A stretch of DNA of 64,000 nt from SIG455 sp045646385 (GCA_045646385.1 JAZRKQ010000027.1:43567-107566), one strand, 5' to 3'. Shown: positions 51,801-60,395, counted from the stretch's first letter. Made by a program: numbers and translations. Notes: generated by a model from the sequence alone, not told the origin.

Positions 51801-52420
51801 GCTCTGTCTTTGAACTCTTTTAAAGCGTCCCAATCAACAAGACCTTTTAAGTCTTCGTAATCCATAACTTCAATCTTCTGGATTTCGTGTGATGTGCGGA
51901 AACCATCAAAGAAATGGAGGAAAGGAACTCTGCCTTTAATAGATGCTAAGTGAGCAACACCGCCAAGGTCCATAGTTTCCTGAACGCTGCCTGATGCCAG
52001 CATAGCAAAACCTGTCTGACGGCAAGCCATAACGTCCTGATGGTCACCAAAGATGTTAAGCGCATGAGCAGCAAGTGCACGTGCACTAACGTGGAAAACT
52101 GTAGGCAGAAGTTCGCCTGCAATTTTGTACATATTAGGAATCATAAGGAGCAAGCCCTGTGATGCTGTGAATGTGGTTGTCATAGCGCCTGCCTGCAATG
52201 AACCGTGTACAGCACCAGCCGCACCGGCTTCGGACTGCATCTCTACAACTTCTACAGTTTCGCCGTAGATATTTTTGAGTCCTTTTGCGCTCCACTCATC
52301 AACATATTCAGCCATAGTTGATGAAGGAGTAATGGGGTAAATGGCTGCAACTTCAGTAAACGCATACGCGCAATGTGCGGCAGCACAGTTACCGTCCATG
52401 GTCTTAAATGTTTTTGCCAT
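48890..52420 (-). CDS. nifJ: Pyruvate:ferredoxin (flavodoxin) oxidoreductase
   Basis: Single-chain 1176-residue PFOR: pyruvate + CoA + 2 oxidised Fd to acetyl-CoA + CO2 + reduced Fd. Domains in order: I (about 1-250, AYAFTEVAAIYPITPSSTMAEYV), II and III (260-630), a 2[4Fe-4S] ferredoxin insert (about 680-770; CIQCNQCSLVCPHAAIRP and CLGCGVCANVCPAPKG), then the TPP domain with CAGCGETPY (proximal cluster Cys), GDGWAYDIGYGGLDHV and TEVYSNTGGQSSKATP. Full length. Own promoter and terminator. It sits beside the Rnf operon, which uses reduced ferredoxin. Confidence 0.97.
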   Translation of the reverse strand: MAKTFKTMDGNCAAAHCAYAFTEVAAIYPITPSSTMAEYVDEWSAKGLKNIYGETVEVVEMQSEAGAAGAVHGSLQAGAMTTTFTASQGLLLMIPNMYKIAGELLPTVFHVSARALAAHALNIFGDHQDVMACRQTGFAMLASGSVQETMDLGGVAHLASIKGRVPFLHFFDGFRTSHEIQKIEVMDYEDLKGLVDWDALKEFKDRALNPEHPVLRGTAQNGDIYFQGREACNKFYDAIPDIVADYMKEITKITGREYKPFNYYGAADAKKVIVAMGSVCQALEETVDYLNAKGEKVGVLEVHLYRPFSAKYFFDVMPKTVEKIAVLDRTKEPGSLGEPLYLDVCNLYKDCANAPKIVGGRFGLGSKDTTPTQLVAVFNNLDAAEPKNGFTIGINDDVTNLSLELGERVNAAPEGATRCKFWGFGSDGTVGANKDAIKIIGDNTDLYAQAYFDYDSKKSGGVTMSHLRFGKTPIKSTYLLDEADYIACHKPAYVYQYDVLEGLKKGGTFLLNCVWTPEELNDRLPGHVKRYIAENEINFYTINAVDVAVRVGLGSTRINMVTQSAFFKLANVIPFDEAVTLIKEAIKKTYGKKGDEIVNMNCAAVDGAIDALVKIDVPASWKDAKDDVAVDSNRPGFITKVVDPVNAQRGNKLPVSTFLGREDGTFETGTSRYEKRGVAVMVPDWQKDTCIQCNQCSLVCPHAAIRPVLVDEAEKAAAPANFDTLKAIGKDFAGLEFRIQVSPLDCLGCGVCANVCPAPKGKALVMKPIDEVSEVQAENWTYGIEKVANKAHLVDKSSNIKNSQFAQPYLEFSGACAGCGETPYIKLITQLFGDRMMVANATGCTSIWGGSAPSMPYCKDENGRGPAWANSLFEDNAEFGLGMAIANKKVRNTLVARMNEAMDKVSPELADAFKEWIDAKDCAKGSKAAADKIEALIKDADMSNAAIKEIADRTDFLVKKSQWIFGGDGWAYDIGYGGLDHVIASGEDVNIFVVDTEVYSNTGGQSSKATPTAAIAKFAAAGKKVKKKDLGMIGTTYGYVYVAQIALGADMAQALKAIKEAEAYPGPSLIIAYAPCINHGIKAKGGMGNSIAEEKKAVETGYWHLWRYNPLLKEEGKNPFILDSKEPTGSVKDFLEGENRYLMLKKAFPEAAEKLFDKAEKDLAERYETYKKQARD

Positions 52421-52481
52421 GATTTTTTGCCTCCTGTCAATTTCTATATATTAAAATAATAAGACATAAACATACGTATTG

Positions 52482-52510
52482 ATTATATCACATTTTTTTA
52501 TGATTTTCAA
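52482..52510 (-). promoter_or_regulatory. Promoter of the PFOR gene
   Basis: Minus-strand TTGAAA (52510-52505), 17-base spacer, TATAAT (52487-52482), then an AGGAGG site before the ATG. Of the remaining gap up to rnfB, only the terminator at 52669 is recognisable. Confidence 0.85.
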
Positions 52511-52668
52511 ATACTATTTTCACTTTTTTTATATTTGTCGAATTTTTATAAATATGGGGGTATTTGATGGTGTCATTTATACGAATTTTCAATGTATTCA
52601 ACACTTTAAAATATCACCCGATAAACTGTTTGGTGAAAAACTTGAAGATTAACATTATTATCGATACA

Positions 52669-52692
52669 AAAAGCACCCTTTCGGGTGCTTTT
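52669..52692 (-). terminator. Terminator after rnfB
   Basis: Stem AAAAGCACCC / GGGTGCTTTT with a TTTC loop, ending the rnf operon. Confidence 0.92.
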
Positions 52693-52696
52693 AATT

Positions 52697-53485
52697 TCAC
52701 ATTATTTCAATTATCTTTTTAGGGCACGCTTCTGCGCATACTCCGCAGGCAGTACATTTATCCGCATCAACTTTTGCGAGGTTGTTTTCCACGTGTATAG
52801 CATCAAACTCACATTTTTTCTCGCATATTTTGCAGCCAATGCAACCGGCTTCGCAAACATTTTTTACAACTGCGCCTTTATCCTGCGATTTGCAGTTTAC
52901 AAATGCCGACGGCTTATCTTCTACAACTGAAATAAGACCTTTCGGGCAGATATTTGCACACGCGCCGCAACCAACACACTTTTCCTTGTCTACAACGGCA
53001 ACTCCGTCGATTATGTTTATAGCGCCAAATGCACATTTTTCAGCACAAGAGCCTAGACCCAAACAGCCATACGCACAAGCCTTTGCTCCGCCGCCAAGTT
53101 GAGAAGCAGTAACACAATCTGCAAGCCCGTAATATTCATATTTGTTTTTGGCAACATCGCAAGTACCTCTGCATGCAACGTGTGCCACTTTTTTTACCTT
53201 TTTACCTGCCTGAACACCCATAATGGCTGAAATTTGAGCAAGTTTTTCATCGGTCATAAGATTACATTTTGTAATCTCTGCGCCTTCTTCAACTATTGCC
53301 TTTGCAAAAGCCGAACAACCCGCATATCCGCATCCGCCGCAGTTGGCGCCGGGCAGAATTTCTGCAATTTGTTCCTCACGCTCGTCAGTTTCCACTTTAA
53401 AAACTATGGAAGCAAAGGCAAGCAAACCGCCAAGCACAAGCGAAACAGCGCCTATGGCAATGGCAGGGGATAAAATATCAAACAT
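52697..53485 (-). CDS. rnfB: Rnf complex subunit RnfB
   Basis: Ferredoxin-docking, multi-iron-sulfur subunit of the Rnf complex, 262 aa. N-terminal membrane anchor (about 10-32), then the 4Fe-4S domain CGGCGYAGCSAFAKAI (about residues 48-63), and further clusters: CGLG..C, CVGCGACANICPKG, CIGCKICEKKCEFDA and CTACGVCAEACPKK near the C-terminus. That many cysteines fits the clostridial type. Electrons from reduced ferredoxin enter here and pass to RnfC and NAD. Last gene of rnfCDGEAB. Confidence 0.96.
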   Translation of the reverse strand: MFDILSPAIAIGAVSLVLGGLLAFASIVFKVETDEREEQIAEILPGANCGGCGYAGCSAFAKAIVEEGAEITKCNLMTDEKLAQISAIMGVQAGKKVKKVAHVACRGTCDVAKNKYEYYGLADCVTASQLGGGAKACAYGCLGLGSCAEKCAFGAINIIDGVAVVDKEKCVGCGACANICPKGLISVVEDKPSAFVNCKSQDKGAVVKNVCEAGCIGCKICEKKCEFDAIHVENNLAKVDADKCTACGVCAEACPKKIIEIM

Positions 53486-53502
53486 TAACCTTTACCTCCT
53501 TA

Positions 53503-54084
53503 TTAAAATGACAAACCTTGGAATCCCAAAAACGCAATAGAAAGCAGTCCTGCTGAAATAAGCGCAATTGGGAACCCCTTCAAGTATTTTGGTATTTTGG
53601 CAGTTTCTAATCTTTCACGCACACCTGCAAAAAGTACAATTGCAAGCATAAATCCCAGCGCCGCCGCAAATGAATACCAAAGAGATGTCCCGAACGAGTA
53701 GTTACGCTGAACGTTAATCATAGTAACACCAAGTACAGCGCAGTTAGTAGTTATAAGCGGCAGATATATACCAAGTGCCGCATAAAGCGCAGGCACAACT
53801 TTTTTTACAAACATCTCTGCAAACTGCACCAACGATGCAATAACAAGAATAAACGATATTGTCTGCAGATACTCTGCGCCTGCTATAACATATTTATTTA
53901 CCACCCACGTAAGCGCCGAAGCAGCAACCATTACAAATGTAACGGCAATACCCATACCTGCGGCAGTTTCTATTTTTTTTGAAACACCAAGGAACGGGCA
54001 GATGCCCATAAACTTAACCAACACAAAGTTTTCTACAAGCATCGCTGTGATGGCAAGCACCAAAAATTCTTTAATGATTCCCAT
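53503..54084 (-). CDS. rnfA: Rnf complex subunit RnfA
   Basis: 193-residue integral membrane protein with six spans, paralogue of RnfE in opposite topology. Signature features are NFVLVKFMGICPFLGVSK (about residues 19-36) and the later TNCAVLGVTMINVQRNYSFG; the conserved cysteines in both half-repeats hold the intramembrane [2Fe-2S] shared with RnfE. It starts where rnfE's neighbour ends, overlapping rnfE by one base, and rnfB follows 17 bases later. Confidence 0.96.
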   Translation of the reverse strand: MGIIKEFLVLAITAMLVENFVLVKFMGICPFLGVSKKIETAAGMGIAVTFVMVAASALTWVVNKYVIAGAEYLQTISFILVIASLVQFAEMFVKKVVPALYAALGIYLPLITTNCAVLGVTMINVQRNYSFGTSLWYSFAAALGFMLAIVLFAGVRERLETAKIPKYLKGFPIALISAGLLSIAFLGFQGLSF

Positions 54085-54695
54085 TATTTGCCTGCCTCCT
54101 TTGTATTTTTCTTATCGGTTATTATATTAATAATGGCAATAATCGTGCCAAGCACCAAAAATGCCCCCGGTGGGAGTATGAATATAAGTGCAGGGTTATA
54201 TGATGCACCGAAAACAGAAAATCCAAGTATAGTTCCGTTGCCTAAAAGTTCGCGCACAGCACCGATAATAGTAAGCGCACCCGTAAAACCGAGCCCCATA
54301 CTGATACCATCGAGCGCACTTGGCAGCGGAGAATTTTTAGCAGCAAAACTCTCTGCACGTGCAAGGATAATGCAGTTAACCACTATAAGCGGAACGAACA
54401 TACCAAGCGACTGGGAAAGTGCCGGTAAATATGCCTTTAAAAGCATTTCTATTATTGATACGAACGTAGCGATAATTACTATGTATGCCGCAATTCTTAT
54501 TTTATTGGGAATAACTTTTCTTACAAGCGAAATAACAAAGTTTGAACACATCAGAACAAATGTTGCAGAAAGTCCCATACCGATTGAATTACTTACAGAA
54601 GTTGTAACCGCCAAAGTAGGACACATACCAAGAAGTTGAACAAAAGTGGGGTTTTCTTCAATAATGCCGTTTTTAAATATATCTCTGTATCTCAT
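54084..54695 (-). CDS. rnfE: Rnf complex subunit RnfE
   Basis: 203-residue membrane subunit with six spans, paralogous to RnfA. Matching motifs are NPTFVQLLGMCPTLAVTTS (about residues 15-33) and VVNCIILARAESFAAKN. Its cysteines pair with those of RnfA to hold a membrane [2Fe-2S] cluster. Gene order rnfG-rnfE-rnfA; the rnfG stop lies 12 bases upstream. Confidence 0.96.
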   Translation of the reverse strand: MRYRDIFKNGIIEENPTFVQLLGMCPTLAVTTSVSNSIGMGLSATFVLMCSNFVISLVRKVIPNKIRIAAYIVIIATFVSIIEMLLKAYLPALSQSLGMFVPLIVVNCIILARAESFAAKNSPLPSALDGISMGLGFTGALTIIGAVRELLGNGTILGFSVFGASYNPALIFILPPGAFLVLGTIIAIINIITDKKNTKEAGK

Positions 54696-54707
54696 TATAA
54701 CCCCTCC

Positions 54708-55268
54708 TTACTGCAGACTCTCTACTACCGCAATAGCAGCGTTTACACCCGAAGTTACGGCTTTAGATGTTACGGTAGCACCTGAAATTGCAGATATTTC
54801 ATCATCAGCCGGCGCACCGGATTTTCTTACTTTTACACCTGCGCCTTTGCCTATAAATCCGTTTGTGAATTGTGGTTCATTTGCCTTAGCACCAAGCCCC
54901 GGGGTTTCACTCATGCTTACGATATCAACTCCGGTTACTTTTCCGTCTGCATCAATGCCTACAATCATTGATATAGCACCGCCATAACCTACAGGCTCGG
55001 CTTTAACGCAATAACCAACAACTTCCTTTTCGGCATTTTTTCCCTCGTAAACAGCAGTAACAACACCATCGCTATCATATTGAAGTTTAACAAACTTATC
55101 CGCCATCGGTAATGTAGATGCCATAGCCTGCTGTTCTGCATTTGCAGCAAGAGATGCAATTCTGTCTTTAGTCATATTATTACAAAGCGAAAGCAACAAC
55201 GTACACACAAAACCTATAACCAAAAGTATTGCGCCCGTTTTGATGATTGAGCGTACATTCTCTTTCAT
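54708..55268 (-). CDS. rnfG: Rnf complex subunit RnfG (covalent FMN)
   Basis: 186-residue subunit with one N-terminal span (about 10-30) and an extracytoplasmic FMN-binding domain. The covalent FMN is expected on the Thr of SGAT in ISGATVTSKAV (about residues 160-170), and GYGGAISMIVG and SMSETPGLGAKA are also typical. It overlaps rnfD by one base, so the pair is translationally coupled. Confidence 0.96.
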   Translation of the reverse strand: MKENVRSIIKTGAILLVIGFVCTLLLSLCNNMTKDRIASLAANAEQQAMASTLPMADKFVKLQYDSDGVVTAVYEGKNAEKEVVGYCVKAEPVGYGGAISMIVGIDADGKVTGVDIVSMSETPGLGAKANEPQFTNGFIGKGAGVKVRKSGAPADDEISAISGATVTSKAVTSGVNAAIAVVESLQ

Positions 55269-56242
55269 TATGCCACACCCCTTCCCGTGCCGAACACTCT
55301 GGGACGGACATATTTATCAATAATAGGGGTAACTATATTCATAATAAGTATTGCATATGTAACACCCTCGGGGTATCCGCCGAAAAGTCTGATAACACCC
55401 GTAATAATACCTGCGCCGAGTGCGTATATAAATTCGCCCTTTGCAGTAGTTGGACTTGTTACATAGTCAGTAGCCATAAAGAATCCCGCAAGCATAACAC
55501 CGCCGGTTAAAATATGGTACAGAAAATCGCCCGCTAAAAATCCACCGTCAAAAAGGTATCCGAAAAGACCTACTGTGATTATGTAAGTAAAAGGTATAAT
55601 CGGGCGGATAACCTTTTTAAATATTAAGTACATACCGCCTATTAAAATGAGTAATGCAGAAACCTCACCCATACAGCCCGATACATTGCCAAAAAACAAA
55701 TCTGCATAACTTGCCGCCTCTGCGCCTTCTATACCTTTAATATAAGCAAGCGGAGTTGCACTTGTTACGGCATCAGCATTAGATGAGAAAATTTTAAGTT
55801 TTGTCATCGGTGCAACGAACGTAGTCATTGCAACCGGCCAGCTGGCAAGTAAGAATCCGCGTGCCGCAAGTGCCGGATTTACAAAATTCTGACCAATGCC
55901 GCCAAAAAACATCTTAACAACTATAATAGCAAATATACCGCCTATAGCCGCCATATAATAAGGAATGGTAACGGGCAATGTGAAAGAAAGCAGCATACCC
56001 GTAACAACAGCACTTAAATCGCCTGTTGTATTTTCCTTACCCGTCAACTTGTCCCATATATACTCTGAAAGTACGCAAGCAATTACCGTAACGGCACAGA
56101 CCGCAAGTGCACGGAATCCAAAGAAATACACACCGCCCGCAAGTGCAGGTACAAGTGCAATTATTACCTCAAGCATTGTAGACGCCACACTGTCGTAACC
56201 TCGTACATGAGGTGAAAATGATACTGTTAATTTCTTTTCCAT
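55268..56242 (-). CDS. rnfD: Rnf complex subunit RnfD (covalent FMN)
   Basis: 324-residue polytopic membrane subunit thought to carry the ion path. N-terminal SFSPHVRGYDSV is typical, the covalent-FMN threonine is in DAVTSATPLAYIKG (about residues 152-165), and the C-terminal half shows FFMATDYVTSPTTAKGEFIYALGAG. Nine to ten spans. It lies 4 bases after rnfC. Na+ or H+ as coupling ion is not readable from this sequence by eye. Confidence 0.96.
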   Translation of the reverse strand: MEKKLTVSFSPHVRGYDSVASTMLEVIIALVPALAGGVYFFGFRALAVCAVTVIACVLSEYIWDKLTGKENTTGDLSAVVTGMLLSFTLPVTIPYYMAAIGGIFAIIVVKMFFGGIGQNFVNPALAARGFLLASWPVAMTTFVAPMTKLKIFSSNADAVTSATPLAYIKGIEGAEAASYADLFFGNVSGCMGEVSALLILIGGMYLIFKKVIRPIIPFTYIITVGLFGYLFDGGFLAGDFLYHILTGGVMLAGFFMATDYVTSPTTAKGEFIYALGAGIITGVIRLFGGYPEGVTYAILIMNIVTPIIDKYVRPRVFGTGRGVA

Positions 56243-56246
56243 CTGC

Positions 56247-57569
56247 TTATTTCACCTGCTTTCTGCGACGGATAATTTCGTCTTTAATAAGTTTGATATT
56301 CTGGCTGGGAAGTTGTTCGCACTGGCAAGTGTATGAACAAACTCCACAACTGATACAATCCATAATGTTGTATTCGACGCATTTTTCAACATCACGCGCC
56401 TGAGCATAAGCATTTATATAAAGCGGCATAAGTCCCATAGGACAATTGCGCACGCATTTGCCGCAACGTATACACGGTGAATAGCCTTTTGGATTAACCT
56501 CGTCTTCGGTAAATGCCAATATGCCGGATGTACCCTTTACAACAGGAACAGACAAGTCAAACTGAGCAATACCCATCATAGGTCCGCCCATAACGACTTT
56601 TGCAACATTTTCTTTTAAACCGCCTGCTTTATTTATAACATACTCAAATGATGTACCCAACGGCACACGGTAGTTTGCAGGCTCTTCTATGCCAGCGCCC
56701 GAAACAGTTACAACACGTGAAATAAGCGGTCTGCGGTATGCAATTGCATTGTAAACCGCCGTACAGGTATCTATATTATTAACAACCGCACCAACATCTG
56801 CAGGGAGTTTACCCGACGGAACTTCTCTGCCGGTAAGTGCCTTTATAAGATGTTTTTCACTACCCTGAGGGTATTTGGTTTTCAAAACCTTAACCACTAT
56901 GCCGTTATAATCTTTGGCACATTCAGTCATTGATGCAATTGCCTCAGGCTTGTTTTCTTCAATACCTATGTACGCTTTGTCCACACCTAGTATTTTCATA
57001 ATAAGTTTGGTACCGTCTAAAACAACTTTTGGTGTTTCTATCATAACACGGTGGTCAGATGTAAGGTACGGTTCACACTCTGCACCGTTTACTATACATA
57101 TATCAATATTTTTGTCAGGCGGGGGGCTTAATTTTACATGTGTCGGAAATCCCGCACCGCCCATACCAGATATACCTGCTTTTCGCACAAGTGCAACCAT
57201 TTCTTCTTTTGTAAGTGTGTCAACATCATCATATGCATGAATATCTTCGCAAATAGTATTCATTTTGTCATTTTCAACAATAACGCACTCAACAACAGAG
57301 CCGTTTGGATGGCGCCTTTTTTCAATCGCTTTAACTGTACCCGAAATGCTTGAATGAACAGGCACCGATACAAATGCATCGCTGTCACCTATTTTCTGTC
57401 CTACCTTTACGGCATCGCCAATTTTCACACACGGCGAGCAGGGTGCACCTATATGCTGTACCATAGGAAATACCAGTTCGTCTGGTGCTTCAAGTTGAAC
57501 AATAGGTTTATTCTCCGTTGCTGCTTTACCGTCAGCCGGATGAATACCGCCTTTAAATGTATATTTCAC
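56247..57569 (-). CDS. rnfC: Rnf complex subunit RnfC (NADH site)
   Basis: 440-residue peripheral subunit that reduces NAD. N-terminal TFKGGIHPADGKAATENKPI, the FMN/NADH-binding region with GMGGAGFPTHVKL (about residues 133-145) and AECEPYL, then two [4Fe-4S] motifs, CIRCGKCVRNCPMGLMP and CISCGVCSYTCQCEQLPSQN (about 365-410). Relatives are the NuoF/SoxB-like proteins. First gene of rnfCDGEAB. It begins 23 bases after the rqcP-like gene and no separate promoter is seen, so the operon may start further upstream. Confidence 0.96.
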   Translation of the reverse strand: MKYTFKGGIHPADGKAATENKPIVQLEAPDELVFPMVQHIGAPCSPCVKIGDAVKVGQKIGDSDAFVSVPVHSSISGTVKAIEKRRHPNGSVVECVIVENDKMNTICEDIHAYDDVDTLTKEEMVALVRKAGISGMGGAGFPTHVKLSPPPDKNIDICIVNGAECEPYLTSDHRVMIETPKVVLDGTKLIMKILGVDKAYIGIEENKPEAIASMTECAKDYNGIVVKVLKTKYPQGSEKHLIKALTGREVPSGKLPADVGAVVNNIDTCTAVYNAIAYRRPLISRVVTVSGAGIEEPANYRVPLGTSFEYVINKAGGLKENVAKVVMGGPMMGIAQFDLSVPVVKGTSGILAFTEDEVNPKGYSPCIRCGKCVRNCPMGLMPLYINAYAQARDVEKCVEYNIMDCISCGVCSYTCQCEQLPSQNIKLIKDEIIRRRKQVK

Positions 57570-57592
57570 CTTTACTAATCCCCCTTACCCTG

Positions 57593-57835
57593 TCAGTTGA
57601 TTACTTCATACATATCAACTGCATCGCTTTTCATTACGTGCTCGCTTATTTTAAGAACCCTTACTTTTATTACTTTATCCCCCAAAGTAAGTTCTATTAT
57701 GTCTCCTTCTTTCACATCTGCTGCAGGCTTTGCAACCCTGCCGTTAAGGCATATTTTTCCGTTTTCGCAAGCCTCATTTGCAACGGTACGCCGTTTTATT
57801 AGGCGTGATACTTTCAAGTATTTATCAAGTCGCAT
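57593..57835 (-). CDS. rqcP: S4 domain RNA-binding protein, RqcP/YabO type
   Basis: 80-residue S4-domain protein: MRLDKYLKVSRLIKRRTVANEAC, the S4 signature, then GKICLNGRVAKPAADVKEGDIIEL. It matches RqcP (YabO), which works with RqcH in Ala-tailing of stalled nascent chains on 50S subunits. Length is typical. In Bacillus it follows yabM and yabN (mazG) after spoVT; here it directly follows the flippase gene (4 bases), with the mazG gene absent. Confidence 0.88.
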   Translation of the reverse strand: MRLDKYLKVSRLIKRRTVANEACENGKICLNGRVAKPAADVKEGDIIELTLGDKVIKVRVLKISEHVMKSDAVDMYEVIN

Positions 57836-57839
57836 ATTT

Positions 57840-59441
57840 TTATCTCCTGATTAATTTTAATTTTTCCATAACAGGAATGAATTTTTCTGATTTTGGCAGC
57901 ATCTCAATATCATCACGAGTGATAGCGCCCAGCACAAACAACATTACAAGGTACATTACAGCAGCCGCACAAATTGCGATAAGCGTTGCAAGTGTATTAC
58001 CGAAAACAGCCGCATAATTATATACTGCCAAAGCGGTAACTGCCATAACGGCAACTGATAGAACAGGTTTAACCACAGACTGTACAATGCCGAATTTAAC
58101 ACCGATACCCTTTTTAATAGAGAATATGTTGAGTATCAAAATAACAATGTAGCACAGGTTAGAGCCTATGGGCGCGCCGTTTATGTTAATTTCGGGCATA
58201 CCTACAAGTGTGTAGTTTACAACTATCTTTATAATTCCGCCGATTATCATATTACGCACGGGAATGTTTTCCTTGCCTACCGCCTGAAGCATAGCGTTTG
58301 TAACCATTACAAGCGATACAAAAACTATGGCAATCGCCAGAAGCATCAGCGAACGCTCTGCAAATTTGGTGTGGTATACAAGCATAAGTATAGGTCCGGA
58401 AAGGACTGACATACCTATAGCGCATGGCAGTGCAAAAAGTGTTGTTATTCTTACTGCAGTAGCGGCAGTTTTTCTTGCAAACGGCATATCACCTTTAGCA
58501 ACTGCGGCCGTTATTGCAGGAACTATGCTTATGCTGATTGCCGTTATAAGCGTAGGCGGCATATTGAAAAGCGGTGTGGCATAGCCGGAATAACTTCCCC
58601 ATAACGCCTGAGCCTGATCATACGAAAATCCTGCGCTCATCTGTAATCTGCGCATTATCATTATCATATCTATAACGCTTGTCAAACTAAAAACCGATGC
58701 ACCAATAGTAATAGGTATAGCAATTTTTGCAAGGTCAAATACTATTCTGCCTGTACTTCTTTGCGGGCCAAAATCAGCATATGTACTGATATTATTATCT
58801 TTATTACGTTTAAAAAGATACACAACAACAAGAAGTAACGCACCTAAAAACGCACCTACGGTTACACCCGAAACCGCACCTGCAGAGGCTTGCGGCAATC
58901 CTTTCGGAAGAAGCATCCACGCAAGTGCAAAACCTGCAACAAGTTTACCGAGCGCTTCTATAACCTCACTCAATGCCGTTGGCATCATATCCTGCTTGCC
59001 TTGGAAGTATCCCCGGAACACGCTCATTATAGAAACAAAGAACAGCGCCGGTGCAACAGATGCAATACCGAATTTGGCATCGGGATTTTTCATAATATCC
59101 GAAAACGGACCTGCGCCAAAATAAAGTACAGCCGTTCCAACAATGCCGATTACCGACATAAGGATTAAACTGCCTTTTAAAATTCTTTTAACTTCGGTAT
59201 GGTTGCCCTTTGCACGGCTTTCGGAAACCATTCTGGATATAGCAACAGGAAATCCTGCCGTTGCAACTACAAACATCCACGCATACATATTGTAAGACGA
59301 GGAAAAAAGTCCCATACCCTCTTCGCCAAGAACATACGTAAGCGGTATTTTAAACACAGCGCCTATAACCTTAACAAGTGCATTTGCAATAATAAGTATA
59401 AGCGCACCTTTCATAAATGCCTGATTTTTATTGTCGCTCAA
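57840..59441 (-). CDS. MOP-superfamily flippase, SpoVB/YabM-like
   Basis: 533-residue polytopic protein with about 14 spans, of the polysaccharide-transporter branch that includes SpoVB and MurJ. Features are the N-terminal KGALILIIANALVKVIGAVFKIPL, then LGEEGMGLFSSSYNMYAW and PVAISRMVSES. Members move lipid-linked sugars such as lipid II across the membrane; SpoVB acts in cortex synthesis. TTG start with AGGATGTGAG upstream. Paired with rqcP as yabM-yabO in Bacillus. Confidence 0.88.
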   Translation of the reverse strand: MSDNKNQAFMKGALILIIANALVKVIGAVFKIPLTYVLGEEGMGLFSSSYNMYAWMFVVATAGFPVAISRMVSESRAKGNHTEVKRILKGSLILMSVIGIVGTAVLYFGAGPFSDIMKNPDAKFGIASVAPALFFVSIMSVFRGYFQGKQDMMPTALSEVIEALGKLVAGFALAWMLLPKGLPQASAGAVSGVTVGAFLGALLLVVVYLFKRNKDNNISTYADFGPQRSTGRIVFDLAKIAIPITIGASVFSLTSVIDMIMIMRRLQMSAGFSYDQAQALWGSYSGYATPLFNMPPTLITAISISIVPAITAAVAKGDMPFARKTAATAVRITTLFALPCAIGMSVLSGPILMLVYHTKFAERSLMLLAIAIVFVSLVMVTNAMLQAVGKENIPVRNMIIGGIIKIVVNYTLVGMPEININGAPIGSNLCYIVILILNIFSIKKGIGVKFGIVQSVVKPVLSVAVMAVTALAVYNYAAVFGNTLATLIAICAAAVMYLVMLFVLGAITRDDIEMLPKSEKFIPVMEKLKLIRR

Positions 59442-59467
59442 TTTCTCACATCCTTAGAACTATTCTA

Positions 59468-60310
59468 TTAAAATATAAGTCCTGCTATGACTGCTACGAT
59501 ATATATAATACCCATAATTGAAAAATTTGATTTCATCGGTCTGTTTTCTTTGAAAAGAACTGCCAGACCTACACCTGCTCCGGTGCAAAGACCTGCCACA
59601 ACCGAGCCAAAACTTAAAGTGCCCTCAATATACAGTTGTGTAAGAAGCACCGATGCAGCACAGTTCGGGATAAACCCTATAAGTGCCGCAACAAACGGCT
59701 GAAAGAAACTGTTTGCCATAAAAATTGCAGAAAATCTTTCTTCGCCAAGCCACTCCATAGCCACACCAAGTGCAACGGATATTGCAAATATAAATATATA
59801 TGTGCCGAGCGTATGCTTTGCCGCCGCAACAATCATACTGCCGCGCGTTTTTTCACCATGACAGCAATCTGCGTGTTTTGCATGGATTTGTGTTTTGGAT
59901 AAATCCGGCGCAGATTTAAATATAAAATCAAGCGCAAATCCAACTGCAGTCGCTATTCCTATCTTGATACCAAGAAGTCTAAATATAACACCGCTGTGCT
60001 GAGGATTTGAAAAAAGCAATGGTACAGCCTCGTCAGATGTTGCAATAAACACAGCCACAAGCGTACCGATGGTTATAACCTTATTCGAGAAAAAGTTTGC
60101 TGCAGCAGCAGAAAAACCACATTGAGGTACGCACCCTAAAACAGCACCGCCAAGCGGACCGAATTTGCCGAAGCCTGCCATAAGTTTCTGCATTTTTTCA
60201 GACGAATACTGCTCTATATACTCGATTATAAAATATGCCACAAAAAGAAACGGCACCATCTTAATACTGTCTTCAAAAGCATGATGTAATATGTGTAAAA
60301 TTTCAGTCAT
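59468..60310 (-). CDS. Putative metal permease (manganese/arsenic efflux-type)
   Basis: 280-residue membrane protein with about 8 spans in two halves. Each half has a Cys/Pro motif: GCVPQCGFSAAA (about residues 59-70) and GFIPNCAASVLLTQLY (about 212-227), suggesting an internal repeat with metal ligands. Between the halves lies a Cys/His stretch (HAKHADCCHGEK, about 140-151) facing the cytoplasm. I associate this pattern with proteins annotated as putative manganese transporter or arsenic efflux protein; the metal is unproven. It has a promoter (60367-60395) and diverges from veg. Confidence 0.7.
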   Translation of the reverse strand: MTEILHILHHAFEDSIKMVPFLFVAYFIIEYIEQYSSEKMQKLMAGFGKFGPLGGAVLGCVPQCGFSAAAANFFSNKVITIGTLVAVFIATSDEAVPLLFSNPQHSGVIFRLLGIKIGIATAVGFALDFIFKSAPDLSKTQIHAKHADCCHGEKTRGSMIVAAAKHTLGTYIFIFAISVALGVAMEWLGEERFSAIFMANSFFQPFVAALIGFIPNCAASVLLTQLYIEGTLSFGSVVAGLCTGAGVGLAVLFKENRPMKSNFSIMGIIYIVAVIAGLIF

Positions 60311-60366
60311 TGAAAAATCCTCCCAAAAACAACCCGCAGTTGCACTATATTACACATTATCATATT

Positions 60367-60395
60367 ATTATATACTATTTTTTTGTCGAATACAA
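60367..60395 (-). promoter_or_regulatory. Promoter of the metal permease gene
   Basis: Minus-strand TTGTAT (60395-60390), 17-base spacer, TATAAT (60372-60367). Confidence 0.65.
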
